From positions 82,922,877 to 82,986,876 of the forward strand of contig CM048840.1 in NCBI GenBank assembly GCA_026545765.1: a stretch of 64,000 nt of DNA. Direction: 5' to 3'. The notes beneath the pieces are model-generated. The model saw only the letters and a program-made list of their open reading frames with translations. It was not told where the DNA came from and searched no databases. A program made the translations under genes and the position numbers. Each line of letters opens with the position of its first letter. The first letter of the stretch is position 1. Positions 35,290-47,284 of the stretch are shown here, piece after piece. Origin of the DNA: Plantago major (lineage: Eukaryota > Streptophyta > Magnoliopsida > Lamiales > Plantaginaceae).

Positions 35290-35450
35290 TGAGTGTGTAC
35301 CAACATTTGCCTTTCTGGATACCCGTTCCAGAAATGTTTTGCCTTTCTGAGTGTTGCTACTCAGAAACCTTTGCATCACTTCTTAACAACTTGGCTTTCT
35401 GAGCGCATGTTCTCAGAAGCCTACTTCTTTTCTACCTTGCTTACTCAGAC
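35290..35450 (-). repeat. Cluster of TTTCTG/CAGAAA hairpins after pol (element 1)
   Basis: Several short inverted repeats follow one another, for example TTTCTGAGT with ACTCAGAAA around a 6-nt loop, and TTTCTGGA with TCCAGAAA. The same hairpins occur at about 48800-48925 in element 2. Confidence 0.7.
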
Positions 35451-35515
35451 TTTAGAGATTCAGGACATTTTTCAGTCCTTAGGCAACTCCATCAACCCAA
35501 GATTATGTCTTAAGG

Positions 35516-37255
35516 TCAAGAACCGGCTTTCTTGTAAGGCTTGGTGAAGATATCTGCAAGTTGGTCTTCTGTGCCAATCTTGAGTATCTCTATATTGCCT
35601 TTTTCAACATGGTCTCTGATGAAGTGGTGTCTAACATCAATGTGCTTTGTTCTGGCATGGAACTTGGGATTCTGTGTGATTGCAATAGCACTTGTGTTGT
35701 CACAGAAAATAGGAGGTTTCTCTTCATTGAGTCCATAGTCTCTGAGTTGTTGTTGAATCCACAGAATTTGTGTTGCACAACAACCAGCAGCAATATATTC
35801 AGCCTCTGTTGTAGAAGTTGCAATTGAGTTTTGTTTCTTGCTAAACCATGAGATAAGTCTAGTTCCCAGAAACTGACAAGTTCCTAAGGTACTTTTCCTA
35901 TCAAGCATTGATCCAGCATAATCAGCATCTGAGTAACCAGCCAAACTCAATCCACTTTCTTTAGGATACCACAAACCTACATCTATTGTACCTTTCACAT
36001 ACCTTAATATTTTCATAGCAATGTTGTAGTGTGATTGCATTGGATTTGTTTGAAATCTAGCACACACTCCAACTGCATATTGAATATCAGGTCTGCTTGC
36101 AGTGAGGTAAAGTAGTGAACCTATTAATTTCCTATACTTGTGTTCTTCAACACTCTTATCTGATTCAGTATAGGTCATTTTGGTTCCTATGCTCATAGGT
36201 ATCTTAGCATTCTTTTCAGAGGGCTTAAGATTGAACTTTGTGAGCATGTCTTTTGCATACTTTGTCTGACTAATGAATATTCCATCATTGAGTTGCTTGA
36301 CTTGCAATCCTAGGAAATAGTTCAATTCTCCCATCATGCTCATCTCAAACTTATTTTTCGTGAGATTTGCAAAGTCATCACAAAGTTGCTTGTCCTTAGA
36401 TCCAAATATAATGTCATCAACATATACTTGAACTAAGAGCAGTTTCCCATCATGATTTAAGGTAAATAAAGTTTTATCAACTTCACCTTTCTTGAAACCA
36501 CTTTCCAGAAGGTATTTGGCCAAAGTGTCATACCATGCTCTTGGAGCCTGTTTCAGTCCATATAGAGCTTTCTGTAGTTTATAGACCATTCTACTTTCTG
36601 AGGAAACTTCAAAACCAGGTGGTTGTTCAACATAGACTTCCTCAGCAAGTTCACCATTCAAGAATGCACTTTTAACATCCATCTGATAAACTTTAAAGTC
36701 TTTATGAGCTGCAAAGGCCAGAAAGAGTCTTATCGCATCTAATCTGGCAACTGGTGCATATGACTCATCAAAATCTAAACCTTCAGTCTGGGTGAATCCC
36801 TTGGCAACCAACCTTGCTTTGTTTCTGGTTATTTCACCAGATTCATTCATCTTGTTTCTGAAAACCCACTTGGTTCCAATCACAGATATTCCTTCTACAA
36901 ATGAAACTAGTTTCCAGACATTGTTTCTTTCAAACTGATCCAACTCTTCTTGCATTGCAGAGATCCAGTCTTGGTCTCTTAATGCTTCTTCAATAGTTTT
37001 AGGTTCAATGTTTGAGATAAAACATCCAAAGAGAGAATTAACATTTTCGGCTATTGCTCTCCTAGTCCTAACACCTTGATTGATTGGTCCAATCACATCC
37101 TTTGCAGGATGATCCTTGATCCATCTCATCATGGGTTTGGGGCTAGTAGGGTCAACATCTATGTGATCTGAGTGTGAATCACTATGATTATGACTTGATA
37201 CTTCTTCAGTATCTATGACATTTTGTACCACAGAAGGGCGTTGAATGTCTGACAC
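35516..37255 (-). pseudogene. Reverse transcriptase-RNase H of Copia element 1
   Basis: An open stretch of 579 codons. It starts in the linker after integrase, then has the RT entry motif [14 protein letters not shown], the core with RLVAKGFTQ and [10 protein letters not shown] (YVDD at + 36413-36424), and RNase H with YSDADYAGS and TTEAEYIAA. The frame ends early at [10 protein letters not shown] one-base loss relative to element 2 removes the last ~30 residues. An upstream deletion near 37256-37270 puts it out of frame with integrase. Catalytic RT residues look intact, so the piece resembles a working enzyme cut off from its polyprotein. Confidence 0.88.
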
Positions 37256-37263
37256 TTGCTCAG

Positions 37264-38387
37264 TCAGGATTTCGGGACATGCCTGTCAGAGAGGTCATTT
37301 CCAGAATTAGCTCTCTGATGAACATCTTCAGTTTCCATTTCTGGAATTCTCATAGGAAATTCTTCATCATGTCTGAGAATCATCTGGTTGTTACTAGGCA
37401 TTTCATGCTTTTCTTCGTCAGAGTCATCCTCACTTTCCATAATGATGTTTTTCCTTTCTGAGGGTTCTTCTTCAGAATCCTTTAACATTAGTTCCTTGAA
37501 CCTTTCTGAGAGTTCATCATCAAGGGTTGATTTCTTGCTTTCTTCATAGAATACAACATGAACTGATTCTTCAATCTTCTTTGTTCTTTTGTTGTAAACT
37601 CTGTAAGCTTTGCTATTCATAGAATAACCAAGAAACACTCCTTCATCTGCCTTTGGTTGAAATGTTCTTAGATACTCTTTTCCATTGTTAAGAACAAAAC
37701 ATCTACAACCAAACACTTTCAGATGTTTAATATTAGGGGGTCTACCAACCAAGAGCTCATAAGGGGTCTTGTCATGGTGTTTGTTTATCAAACATCCATT
37801 ACGAGTGTAGCATCTTTGTTTTACTTTTCAACCCAATAAACTTCACTTATTTCAAGGTTGCCAAAGATTGTCCTTGCTGCTTCTTTAAGGGTTCTATTTT
37901 TCCTTTCTGCAACACCATTTTGTTGTGGTGTTCTTATAGAGGAAAGTTGATGTTGTATACCTTTGCTGGTACAAAACTCCTTTATGTACTGGTTGACAAA
38001 TTCAGTACCATGGTATGTTCTGATTGCAGATACCTTGTCATTTCTCATGACTTCAAGCTTATTTAGCAAGTTTGGTATCTCCACCCTAGCATCAGATTTA
38101 TGCTTCAGAAAGACAACCCAAGTGAATCTTGAGAAGTCATCTACAACAACCAGACCATACTTCTTTCCTGCATAACTAGTTACAGATGATTCAAAAAGAT
38201 CCATGTGTAATAGTTGCAGTGGTCTAACACTAGAGTGTCTGGTTTTGGACTTAAAAGAAATCTTAGATTGTTTCCCCATCTGACAGGCAGAACAGATACC
38301 ATCCTTTCTAAAAGATGTTTTGGGAAGGCCAACCACTAACTCTTTCTTGGCAAGTTTGTTCAGAGTTTTGAAGTTCAAGTGACTCAT
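37264..38387 (-). pseudogene. Integrase of Copia element 1
   Basis: There are two stretches, 38387-37821 and 37791-37264, separated by a frameshift near 37800-37820. The zinc motif CSACQMGK, the first acidic site HMDLFES and the glutamate site GVAERKNR are present. The second catalytic aspartate is changed to tyrosine: IRTYHGTEF here, IRTDHGTEF in element 2 (codon at + 38013-38015). Strand transfer would be abolished even without the frameshift. Confidence 0.85.
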
Positions 38388-38725
38388 TCTTTTGTGCCAT
38401 AACCAGTGCTCTTCTATGTGACCTTATTGACTCACCATGAGACATTCTTCAGTTGTGGCAGATGCCCAATCGGCAACATAAAGACTACCTTTCCGCCGAG
38501 CAACCAAGACTGTCTGCTTTGACTCATTGTCAATAAGTTTGCAAAACTTTGCTTTGAATTTCACAAGAATCCCTTTGCATAACCGCTCATGCTAAATAGA
38601 TTGTATTTCAAACCCTTAACATGTAATACGTCAGTAATTGTTAAAGATCCCAATTTGACGTTGCCAAATCCCATAGAGGGATTTAATTCTCCTCCAGCAA
38701 ATCTGATGTCTGGTCCATTGTTGTT
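38388..38725 (-). pseudogene. Pre-integrase/protease C-terminal part of element 1
   Basis: The minus strand reads ELNPSMGFGNVKLGSLTITD and LKYNLFSMS, the region between protease and integrase in Copia pol. It is frameshifted near 38570 and again near 38420. The solo LTR at 38726-39573 separates it from the protease active site. Confidence 0.75.
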
Positions 38726-39573
38726 GAAAGTGCAGCATGCACTTATAGTATGATAATCTTGTCTTTCAATAATCAGTTCCAAGTTTTGTGTTTGTTGTTG
38801 TTTGTGAAGCTGCAGGATTATCAATGTTGTATAACATTGTGACAGGATAGAATTCAATGTTGGCATAACATTGAAGATACAGCATTGCCGCAGACATCGA
38901 AGACAAAGCACTTTGGACAGGATACTTGGACTGGAAGTATTGACAGAATGAACAAGAATTGATTTAAGGAAAAAGAACAGTTTGTGGTGAAAGCAAGAAG
39001 GAATATATTTTATGAAGAATTGAAATATGGGAATTTCCTTCTTTGCGCTTTTGAAGAAAACAAGTAAAAGGAAAAATTGCCTTTGCCAAGATCCTATTGC
39101 CTTTCGACATAGATGGAAGAGGTCGACATCTCAAGTATATATATGCAAGGATTCAGCAAAGCAAGTTTTTCGAGCCTTTCTTGATGATCAATCGAGTTTT
39201 TATTAAAAGAGTTTAGGCTTCTTGTTTTCTGCTAGCTTTAGAGTTTGTCTAAGAGTATTCATTGTTGGAATAACTCTTTCAAACATCGACCTAGAATAGC
39301 TTTTACTGTTGGTTCTTCTAGGGCTAGTTTTGGTTGTTTAATCAATCGTTTGTGATTGTATTAAACCTATTTGATTAGATCTACTTTTCCTGTCAGTAGA
39401 TATTTTGCCTAAGGCGCTGCCAATATATTTTTCTATATATCGGATTGGTAATAGAAGTTACATTATTTATCCGCTGCTATCTGCTTACTGTAGACAATGT
39501 TGAACAACATTGTTGGCAACATTGTCCATTGATCTTATTCCAAAGTACCAATCCGGGATCTTAAGTTCTAACA
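38726..39573 (-). mobile_element. Unrelated solo LTR inside element 1
   Basis: Minus-strand sequence begins TGTTAGAACTTAAGATCCCGG at 39573 and ends CTTTCA at 38726 (TG...CA, 848 bp). Element 2 lacks it at the matching position (about 45500). GTTGC (39574-39578) and GTTGT (38721-38725) are a one-mismatch 5-bp target duplication. Inside are repeated variants of CAATGTTG and a TATATATA box. No coding sequence, so a solo LTR from another retrotransposon family is the best reading. Confidence 0.72.
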
Positions 39574-39578
39574 GTTGC

Positions 39579-41341
39579 AAGCTTTGTAATTGACCAGATT
39601 TGCTTTGTCTCCTGTCATGTGCTTTCCGCATCCACTATCAAATAGCCATTGAGCCTTAGTCCAAGAGGCGTTCTGCACAAAACAGGAAACAGGAGTTAGG
39701 TTCTTGCCTCAGAGATAGAACCACTTAGACTAAACATTCTTCCAGTAGGAATCCACATTTTAGTGAATTTCTTGGGAGTTTATTTTTGTCTAACTTTATC
39801 AGAAGGAGAAACAATAGAATCAGTAATTTTGATCTCAATCTTCCTTCTTGGGGTGTTTCTAGGTGTTCCCTTTGGTGCTTTCTGGACCCTGGGTTTCTGG
39901 GATTGCTTTTCAGCAAACTTAGCCTTTCTGGCCAGATTCCTTCTAGCTTTGGCATTCAGTTTTTCAGTGGTTTGAGATTTCTTCCACTACTGTTTATTGC
40001 TACGTGCAATATCAGCCTTGCGCCATTGTTCTTGTCCTTCCTTATATTGTTGTAAAAGGACTTTTCCAATAGCACGATAGCCAATGCCATTTCGAACACC
40101 TTTGGCTTTCTGAATGCGGTCTTCAGAAGCCTTACTAGTTTCTGCACCATCTTTATTTTCATAAAATGGTACAGTAGAGAATTTGCCTATTCCTGCAATT
40201 CTTCCTTTCCTAGTAATATAGCAATGTGGATGGTTACATGTCTGAGGGTTGTATTTCTTTTCAGAAACCTTATCCACAAGTTTCTTGTGAACTTGTTGTT
40301 CTTTCAAAGGTTGGGTTGCTACTCCTTTTCCTTTGTCAGCTACCCTAGCTTTCTGACCAATGCTATAGGTGGTTGAAGAACCATTCTGTTGACTTTTTAC
40401 AAAGGTCAACCTTTCATCACTCTTCTTCAGAGGAGATGAATTACTCGATTGTTCATCGAGTCCAAGTCCACCTTTCTCAGAGGGATCTCTTAGATAGGAT
40501 TGAACCTCAGTGAGAGTGTCACTAGCCTCTGCATAAGATTGGAAGGATAGCTCTTTCTTTCTGAGTTCTTCATTCTCAGAAAGCAGCTTCATCATTTTCT
40601 TAGTAAGTTCATCCAAGGCTAGTTTGTGAGAATTTTCATTTTCAGATATTTGAGATTTCAAAAGGGCTATTTCAGCGTTCTTGTTCTCAGATACTCTAGT
40701 TAGCTGAGAAACCTCTTTTTCAAGAGTTTCTTTGCTTTCCTCTAGAATTCTGATTTTGGATTGTGCTTCCAGAAATTCTTTCTCATAACGATCCAATTCA
40801 CTCCTGATTAACTCCAGATCCTCAATTCCGTCATCACTCTCATAGTACAGAAATTGTGAAATGTTAGTTACCTCATCAGCCATAAGACACATTTCAATGT
40901 TGGAGATGTCTGGACAAAGAATCTCAAAGAACTCCACACATTTCATTCTTCTTAAGGCCGAAGTCGATTACGTCGTGGGTGATTCCACACAATTCTGGTG
41001 ATGGTAGGTTTGAGTTATCTGAATCTCCATCTTCAAAATCTGTCTCAATATCTAGAGCATCAAGTTGGATTTGAATCTTCTTCCTTTCTTCAGTCAGTAA
41101 GGCCCTTTGATTTCTTTTGTAATTTCTTCTATCCTTCTTGTCACCTGTCTTGAGCTTGTTTAAAGCAGGGCAATCTCTTTTGAAGTGACCAGGCTTTTGA
41201 CAATAGAAGCAGATATCATTTCCTATCTCTGCTGATTCAGTACTAACACCTTTCTGAATGGGGGTCTTCAGAGAGTTGTTTAGTTGAATGTTCTTGTACT
41301 GATGATAGTTTGGGCCAAGATGCTTTTTCAGCTTTTCTTTA
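39579..41341 (-). pseudogene. gag C-terminal half and protease of Copia element 1
   Basis: Element 2 insertion cuts gag at 41341. Minus-strand order: lysine-rich segment; zinc knuckle CX2CX4HX4C (CFYCQKPGHFKRDC, 41211-41170); a long coiled-coil spacer open from 40946 to 39987 (319 codons) with a second CX4C-like site (CNHPHC); a basic, PK-rich segment; and the protease site WLFDSGCGKHMTG near 39650-39612. Stops and shifts separate the parts, for example a TAG after ARSNKQ at 39987. A large gag with a spacer between knuckle and protease is usual for SIRE/Maximus. Confidence 0.82.
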
Positions 41342-42763
41342 TGTTAGGAATATCTGTTAGTATTTTGATCATTCATCACATGTTTTCATCTTTGCCAGAA
41401 AGGTGATTAAGTACTCTTGGTTCATTTGAACATTGTAAAAGAGGAAATCACTTAGTATGATTAGTCTAGTAAATCTTGTATTAGGATTATAGGTCTCTGA
41501 GTGTAATTTTTATTTCCAAGAAGACCATGAAGATCAATCCTAGGAATGGAGCTTTTCAGAAGATTACAAGACCGGAGATTGCACAAGATTTATGAAGACA
41601 CCAAGGTTTAATCTCACTCAGAAAGACTATGTCCTTAATCCTTTCTTAAGTACATTTAGTTACTTTTGAAACATGATTCTGGAACATATGACATCATGAG
41701 TATGGAGCATGCAAGCCATCAGAAAGGCTAATGTATCCGTTGAAGACTACAGGACAAGAAATAGTACATGTGCATTAATTGCATCGGAAAAAGCGCTAAA
41801 AGCACGATCTCTGAGATATGAGACAAGGACTTCTGAGTACTCATATCAAGATAAGTATAGACTGAATTTGAAATGTGTCTAACGGATAACATCCCAACGA
41901 CACTCTAATTCATCTATAAATATCACACACTTAGATGCTGAGAAATACGACCGAAGAACGATCTAACTTGCAAACTTACAATCTAGCAAAGTATTCTCTC
42001 AAGCACTCTACTACCCTTTTCTCGAAAAGCTTTACATTGAAGAATCACTAGTAGTTCTAAGTTGTCCTGAACCTTAACAAGAGAATGTTATTCGTGAAAG
42101 AGTTGAACTATCAGATAACCTTTCTGAAGCTCATTCTCCAGAACGGACATCAATTACTTGGGTCAAGAAGAGATTGCCATACACTGAACAAGTGTATTAA
42201 GTAGTCTTGTTCTATTAGGCTCTCTGAAAACATAACTGAAAAGTTATACGAGAAGCCTCTCTGACAAACCTTATAACCAACACCATCAAGGCGTGGAGTA
42301 GAGGAAGTACTTGATTTGGGAAATCAGGGAATAACTCCAAGGTTATCTGAGTAGAGGAAGTACTTAGCTCTAGGAGCTGGGGAATAACTCAGGGGGAACA
42401 TTTGGTTGGGAACCATTTGTTTAAGAATCTTATAATAGGATATTTGTAATGTGAACTCAATTATCTGTTCTAGTGAATTCTAGGTCTCAGAAAGACCGAA
42501 CTGGATTAGTTGGAGGATTACGCCACCTCCAGATACCACTATACTTGCTGTGTTATTTACCTTTCTGTATTTATCTTTCAGCAAAGCACACACACATACT
42601 TATTGTTTCTGCACTTACCTATCTTAAAGTCTTCCGCGGTCTGAATCTAAGTATCAGAAACCCCCCAGGTTTCTGAGAAACTGTGTTTATCGACAAAAGT
42701 TTTAAAAGACTATTCACCCCCCCCCCCCCCTAGTCTTTTACCTTGCCGTTATCTGGACCAACA
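41342..42763 (+). repeat. 5' LTR of Copia element 2
   Basis: TGTTAGGAATATCTG to GGACCAACA, 1,422 bp. TATAAATA at 41915-41922 is the likely core promoter. A C run lies at about 42717-42730. Confidence 0.93.
41915..41922 (+). promoter_or_regulatory. LTR TATA box (element 2)
   Basis: CTATAAATATC is conserved in all copies of this LTR (for example + 50427-50434 in the 3' LTR), about 850 bp before the LTR end. Confidence 0.45.
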
Positions 42764-42765
42764 AG

Positions 42766-42780
42766 TGGTATCAGAGCGGG
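42766..42780 (+). other. Primer-binding site of element 2 (initiator Met tRNA)
   Basis: TGGTATCAGAGCGGG begins two bases after the LTR end ACA. It is the standard Copia primer site. Confidence 0.9.
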
Positions 42781-42880
42781 AGGTTCCTAAGCCTTCTGAA
42801 CTGAACCTAGATCCCCAGATAGGTGAAGAAACTTTGTCCCTTTCTGGGGACTATATAATTTGTGTGTTAAGTGTGCAGGT

Positions 42881-45362
42881 ATGTCTCTGAGTGATGCTCC
42901 CGTTCTAAAGCCAGAAAACTATGAGAAATGGAAAAATAACATGATGCTCCATCTGGAGGCCATTAGTGATGAAATGATCTATGTCATCAATGAAGGGCCT
43001 ATCAAAATCAGACAACTCAAACAAGTCACTGAGGTTTCTGATGGAAGAAAAGCCTCAGACAAGGAAGATGGAAGCGAGGACATGGCTGCTAGTGATAGTG
43101 GTCATGTTGCTCGAGGAAGCATTATGTATGAAGACAAGCCAAGAGAGCTCTGGACATCTGAAGATGCCAAGAGACACAGATTGGATGGTCAAGCTCGTAA
43201 TATCATCATCAGATCGACACCTGAGCACATATAGTGTAAACTGTGGGGTGCTAAAACGGCGAAAGTTGCCTGGCAATTGATTGAAGAAATCATGCGGGCC
43301 AGAAAACCAAAGAAAACAAGTTCGAAGTTCTTAAATTGAAGTTCCAAAACTTCAAGCAAGGTCCCACTGAAACTCTGGAAGAACTTGATTTCAGGTTTAC
43401 TACTCTTATGAGTGATATGGCTGCACTTGGTGAAAGCAACAGATACTCCCAGCCAGAAAAGATTAAGACTATCGTCAGAAGTCTCAATCACAACTGGGAG
43501 CACACTAAATTCTTTTATTTCAACCAAGGAATGCCAAATATTACTCCAGTAGAGCTCTTCTCTCATCTTGCTACTGTAGATTATGAGACAACTCAGAGAG
43601 AACAAACAGCTGAGAAGTTGCAAAGTGTTGCTATAATCTCTCAAGGTACTTCTGAAAAGAAAGATACCAAAGATGCATCTGAAGAAAATGCTCTTGCAGT
43701 AAGACACATGAATAAATTTGTGAGTCAAGAGATTGAGAGAAGAAAAGTTAAAGAAAAGCTGAAAAAGCATCTTGGCCCAAACTATCATCAGTACAAGAAC
43801 ATTCAACTAAACAACTCTCTGAAGACCCCCATTCAGAAAGGTGTTAGTACTGAATCAGCAGAGATAGGAAATGATATCTGCTTCTCTTGTCAAAAGCCTG
43901 GTCACTTCAAGAGAGATTGCCTGCTTTAAACAAGCTCAAGACAGGTGACAAGAAGGACAGAAGAAATTACAAAAGAAATCAAAGGGCCTTACTGACTGAA
44001 GAAAGGAAGAAGATTCAAATCCAACTTGATGCTCTAGATATTGAGACAGATTCTGAAGATGGAGATTCAGATAACTCAAACCTACCATCACCAGAATTGT
44101 GTGGAATCACCCACGACGTAATCGACTTTGGCCTTAAGAAGAATGAAATGTGTGGAGTTGCTGAGATTGCTGGTCCAGACATCTCCAACATTGAAATGTG
44201 TCTTATGGCTGATGAGGTAACAAACATTTCACAATTTCTGTACTATGAGAGTGATGATGGAATTGAGGATCTGGAGTTAATCAGGAGTGAAATGGATCGT
44301 TATGAGAAAGAATTTTTGGAAGCACAATCCAAACCCAGAATTCTAGAGGAAAGCAAAGAAACTCTTGAAAAAGAGGTTTCTGAACTAACCAGGGTATCTG
44401 AGAACAAGAGCGCTGAAATAGCCCTTCTGAAAAGTCAGATATCTGAAAATGAAAATTTTCACAAACTAGCCTTGGATGAACTTAATAAGAAAATGATGAA
44501 GCTGCTTTCTGAGAATGAGGAACTCCGAAAGAAAGAGCTATCCTTCCAATCTTATGCAAAGGCTAGTGACACTCTCACTGAGGTTCAACCATATCTGAGA
44601 GATCCCTCTGAGAAAGGTGGACTTGGACTTGATGAACAATCGAGTAATTCATTTCCTCTGAAGAAGAGTGATGAAAGGTTGACCTTTGTAAAAAGTCAAC
44701 GGAATGGTTCTTCAACCACCTATAGCATTGGTCAGAAAGCTAAGGTAGTTGACAAAGGAAAAGGAGTAGCAACCCAACCTTTGAAAGAACAACAAGTTCA
44801 CAAGAAACTTGTGGATGAGGTTTCTGAAAAGAAATACAACCCTCAGACATGTAGCCATCCACAGTGCTATATTACTAGGAAAGGAAGAATTGCTGGAATA
44901 GGCAAATTCTCTACTGTACCATTTTATGAAAATAAAGACGGTGCAGAAACTAGTAAGGCTTCTGAAGACCGCATTCAGAAAGCCAAAGGTGTTCGAAATG
45001 GCATTGGCTATCGTGCTATTGGAAAAGTCCTTTTACAACAATATAAGGAAGGACAAGAACAATGGTATAAGGCGATATTGCACGTAGCAATAAACAGAAG
45101 TGGAAGAAATCTCAAACCACTGAAAACCTGAATGCCAAAGCTAGAAGGAACCTGGCCAGAAAGGCTAAGTTTGCTGAAAAGCAATCCCAGAAACCCAGGG
45201 TCCAAAAAGCACCAAAGGGAACACCTAGAAACACCCCAAGAAGGAAGATTGAGATCAAAATTACTGATTCTATTGTTTCTCCTTCTGATAAAGTTAGACA
45301 AAAACAAACTCCCAAGAAATTCACTAAAATGTGGATTCCTACTGGAAGAATGTTTAGTCTAA
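42881..45362 (+). pseudogene. gag of Copia element 2
   Basis: The first ATG after the primer site is at 42881 (MSLSDAPVLKPENYEKWKNN). An in-frame TAG at 43232-43234 replaces a glutamine codon kept in element 1. A shift near 43295 is followed by an open frame to 43929 with the zinc knuckle CFSCQKPGHFKRDC. A one-base loss near 43921 shifts into the coiled-coil spacer (to 45131), and another near 45074 into the basic segment (45132-45362). The pieces together give a gag of normal SIRE size, about 800 residues, but broken four times. Confidence 0.82.
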
Positions 45363-45835
45363 GTGGTTCTATCTCTGAGGCAAGAACCTAACTCTGCTTC
45401 TGTTTTTTGTAACGCCTCTTGGACTAAGGCTCATGGCTATTTGATAGTGGATGTGGAAAGCACATGACAGAGACAAAGCAAATCAATTACAAAGCTTGCA
45501 ACAATGGACGGACATCGTTCTTTGGAAGAGAATTAAATCCCTCTCTGGGATTTGGCAACGTCAAATTAGGATCATTAACTATCACTGACGTATTACATGT
45601 TAAGGGTTTGAAATATAATCTATTTAGCATGAGCCAGTTTGCAGACAAGGGATTTACTGTGAAATTCAAAGCAAAGTATTGCAAACTTATTGACAATGAG
45701 TCAAAGCAGACAATCTTGGTTGCTAGGCGGAAAGGCAGTCTTTATGTTGCCGATTGGGCATCTGCCACAACTGAAGAATGTCTCATGGTGAGTCAATAAG
45801 GTCACACAGAAGAGCACTAGTTATGGCACAAAAGA
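45363..45835 (+). pseudogene. Protease and pre-integrase region of element 2
   Basis: The aspartic protease site reads WLFDSGCGKHMTE at about 45428-45466. The segment RELNPSLGFGNVKLGSLTIT and LKYNLFSMSQFADKGF follow (open 45464-45799). A TAA at about 45797-45799 stops the frame just before the GAG-pre-integrase site. Element 1 has a long solo LTR inserted at the matching position. Confidence 0.78.
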
Positions 45836-47281
45836 ATGAGTCAATTGAATTTAAAAACTCTGAGCAAACTTGCCAAGAAAGAGTTAGTGGTTGGCCTTCC
45901 CAAAACATCTTTCAGAAAGGATGGTATATGTTCTGCCAGTCAGATGGGGAAACAATCTAAGATCTCTTTCAAGTCCAAAATCAGACACTTTAGTGTTAGA
46001 CCACTGCAACTATTACACATGGATCTTTTTGAATCATCTGTAACTAGTTATGCAGGAAAGAAGTATGGTCTGGTTGTTGTAGATGACTTCTCAAGATTCA
46101 CTTGGGTTGTCTTTCTGAAACATAAATCTGATGCTAGGGTGGAGATACCAAACTTGCTGAATAAGCTTGAAGTCATGAAAAATGACAAGGTATCTGCAAT
46201 CAGAACAGACCATGGTACTGAGTTTGTCAACCAGTACATAAAGGAGTTTTGTACCAGCAAAGGTATACAACACCAACTTTCCTCTATAAGAACACCACAA
46301 CAAAATGGTGTTGCAGAAAGGAAAAATAGAACCCTTAAAGAAGCAGCAAGGACAATCTTTGGTGACCGAAATAAGTGAAGTTTATTGGGTTGAAGTCGTA
46401 AAACACAAAGATGCTACACTCAGAACAGATGTTTGATAAACAAACACCATGACAAGACCCCTTATGAGCTCTTGGTTGGTAGACCCCCTAATATTAAACA
46501 TCTGAAAGTGTTTGGTTGTAGAAGTTTTGTTCTTAACAATGGAAAAGAGTATCTAAGAACATTTCAACCAAAGGCAGATGAAGGAGTGTTTCTTGGTTAT
46601 TCTATGAATAGCAAAGTTTACAGAGTTTACAACAAAAGAACAAAGAAGATTGAAGAATCAGTTCATGTTGTATTCTATGAAGAAAGCAAGAAATCACCCT
46701 TTGATGATGAACTCTCAGAAAGGTTCAAGGAACTAATGTTGAAGGATTCTGAAGAAGAACCCTCAGAAAGGAAAAACATCATTATGGAAAGAGAGGATGA
46801 CTCTGACGAAGAAAAGCATGAAATGCCTAGTAACAACCAGATGATTCTCAGACATGATGAAGAGTTTCATATGAGAATTCCAGAAATGGAAACTGAAGAT
46901 GTTCATCAGAGAGCTAATTCTGGAAATGACCTCTCTGACAGGCATGTCCTAGAAAACCCTCACACTGAGCAAGTGTCAGACATTCAACGCCCTTCTGTGG
47001 TACAAAATGTCATAGATACTGAAGAAGTATCAAGTCATAATCATAGTGATTCACATTCAGATCACATAGATGTTGACCCTACTAGCCGTAAATCCATGAT
47101 GAGATGGATCAAGGATCATCCTGCAAAAGACGTGATTGGACCAATCAATCAAGGTGTTAGTACTAGGAGAGCAATAGCTGAAAATGCTAACTCTCTCTTT
47201 GGATGTTTCATCTCAAACATTGAACCTAAAACTATTGAAGAAGCATTAAGAGACCAAGTCTGGATCTCTGCAATGCAATAA
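45836..47281 (+). pseudogene. Integrase of Copia element 2
   Basis: Open stretches are 45836-46378 and 46433-47281, parted by a short frameshifted segment. The D-D-E triad is intact: HMDLFES, IRTDHGTEF, GVAERKNR. The zinc motif reads CSASQMGK, so one metal-binding cysteine is serine. The C-terminal domain (INKHHDKTPYELLVGRPP) and an acidic linker follow. The frame ends in a TAA at 47279-47281, where element 1 has a GAA, at the junction to RT. Confidence 0.85.
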
Positions 47282-47284
47282 GAG

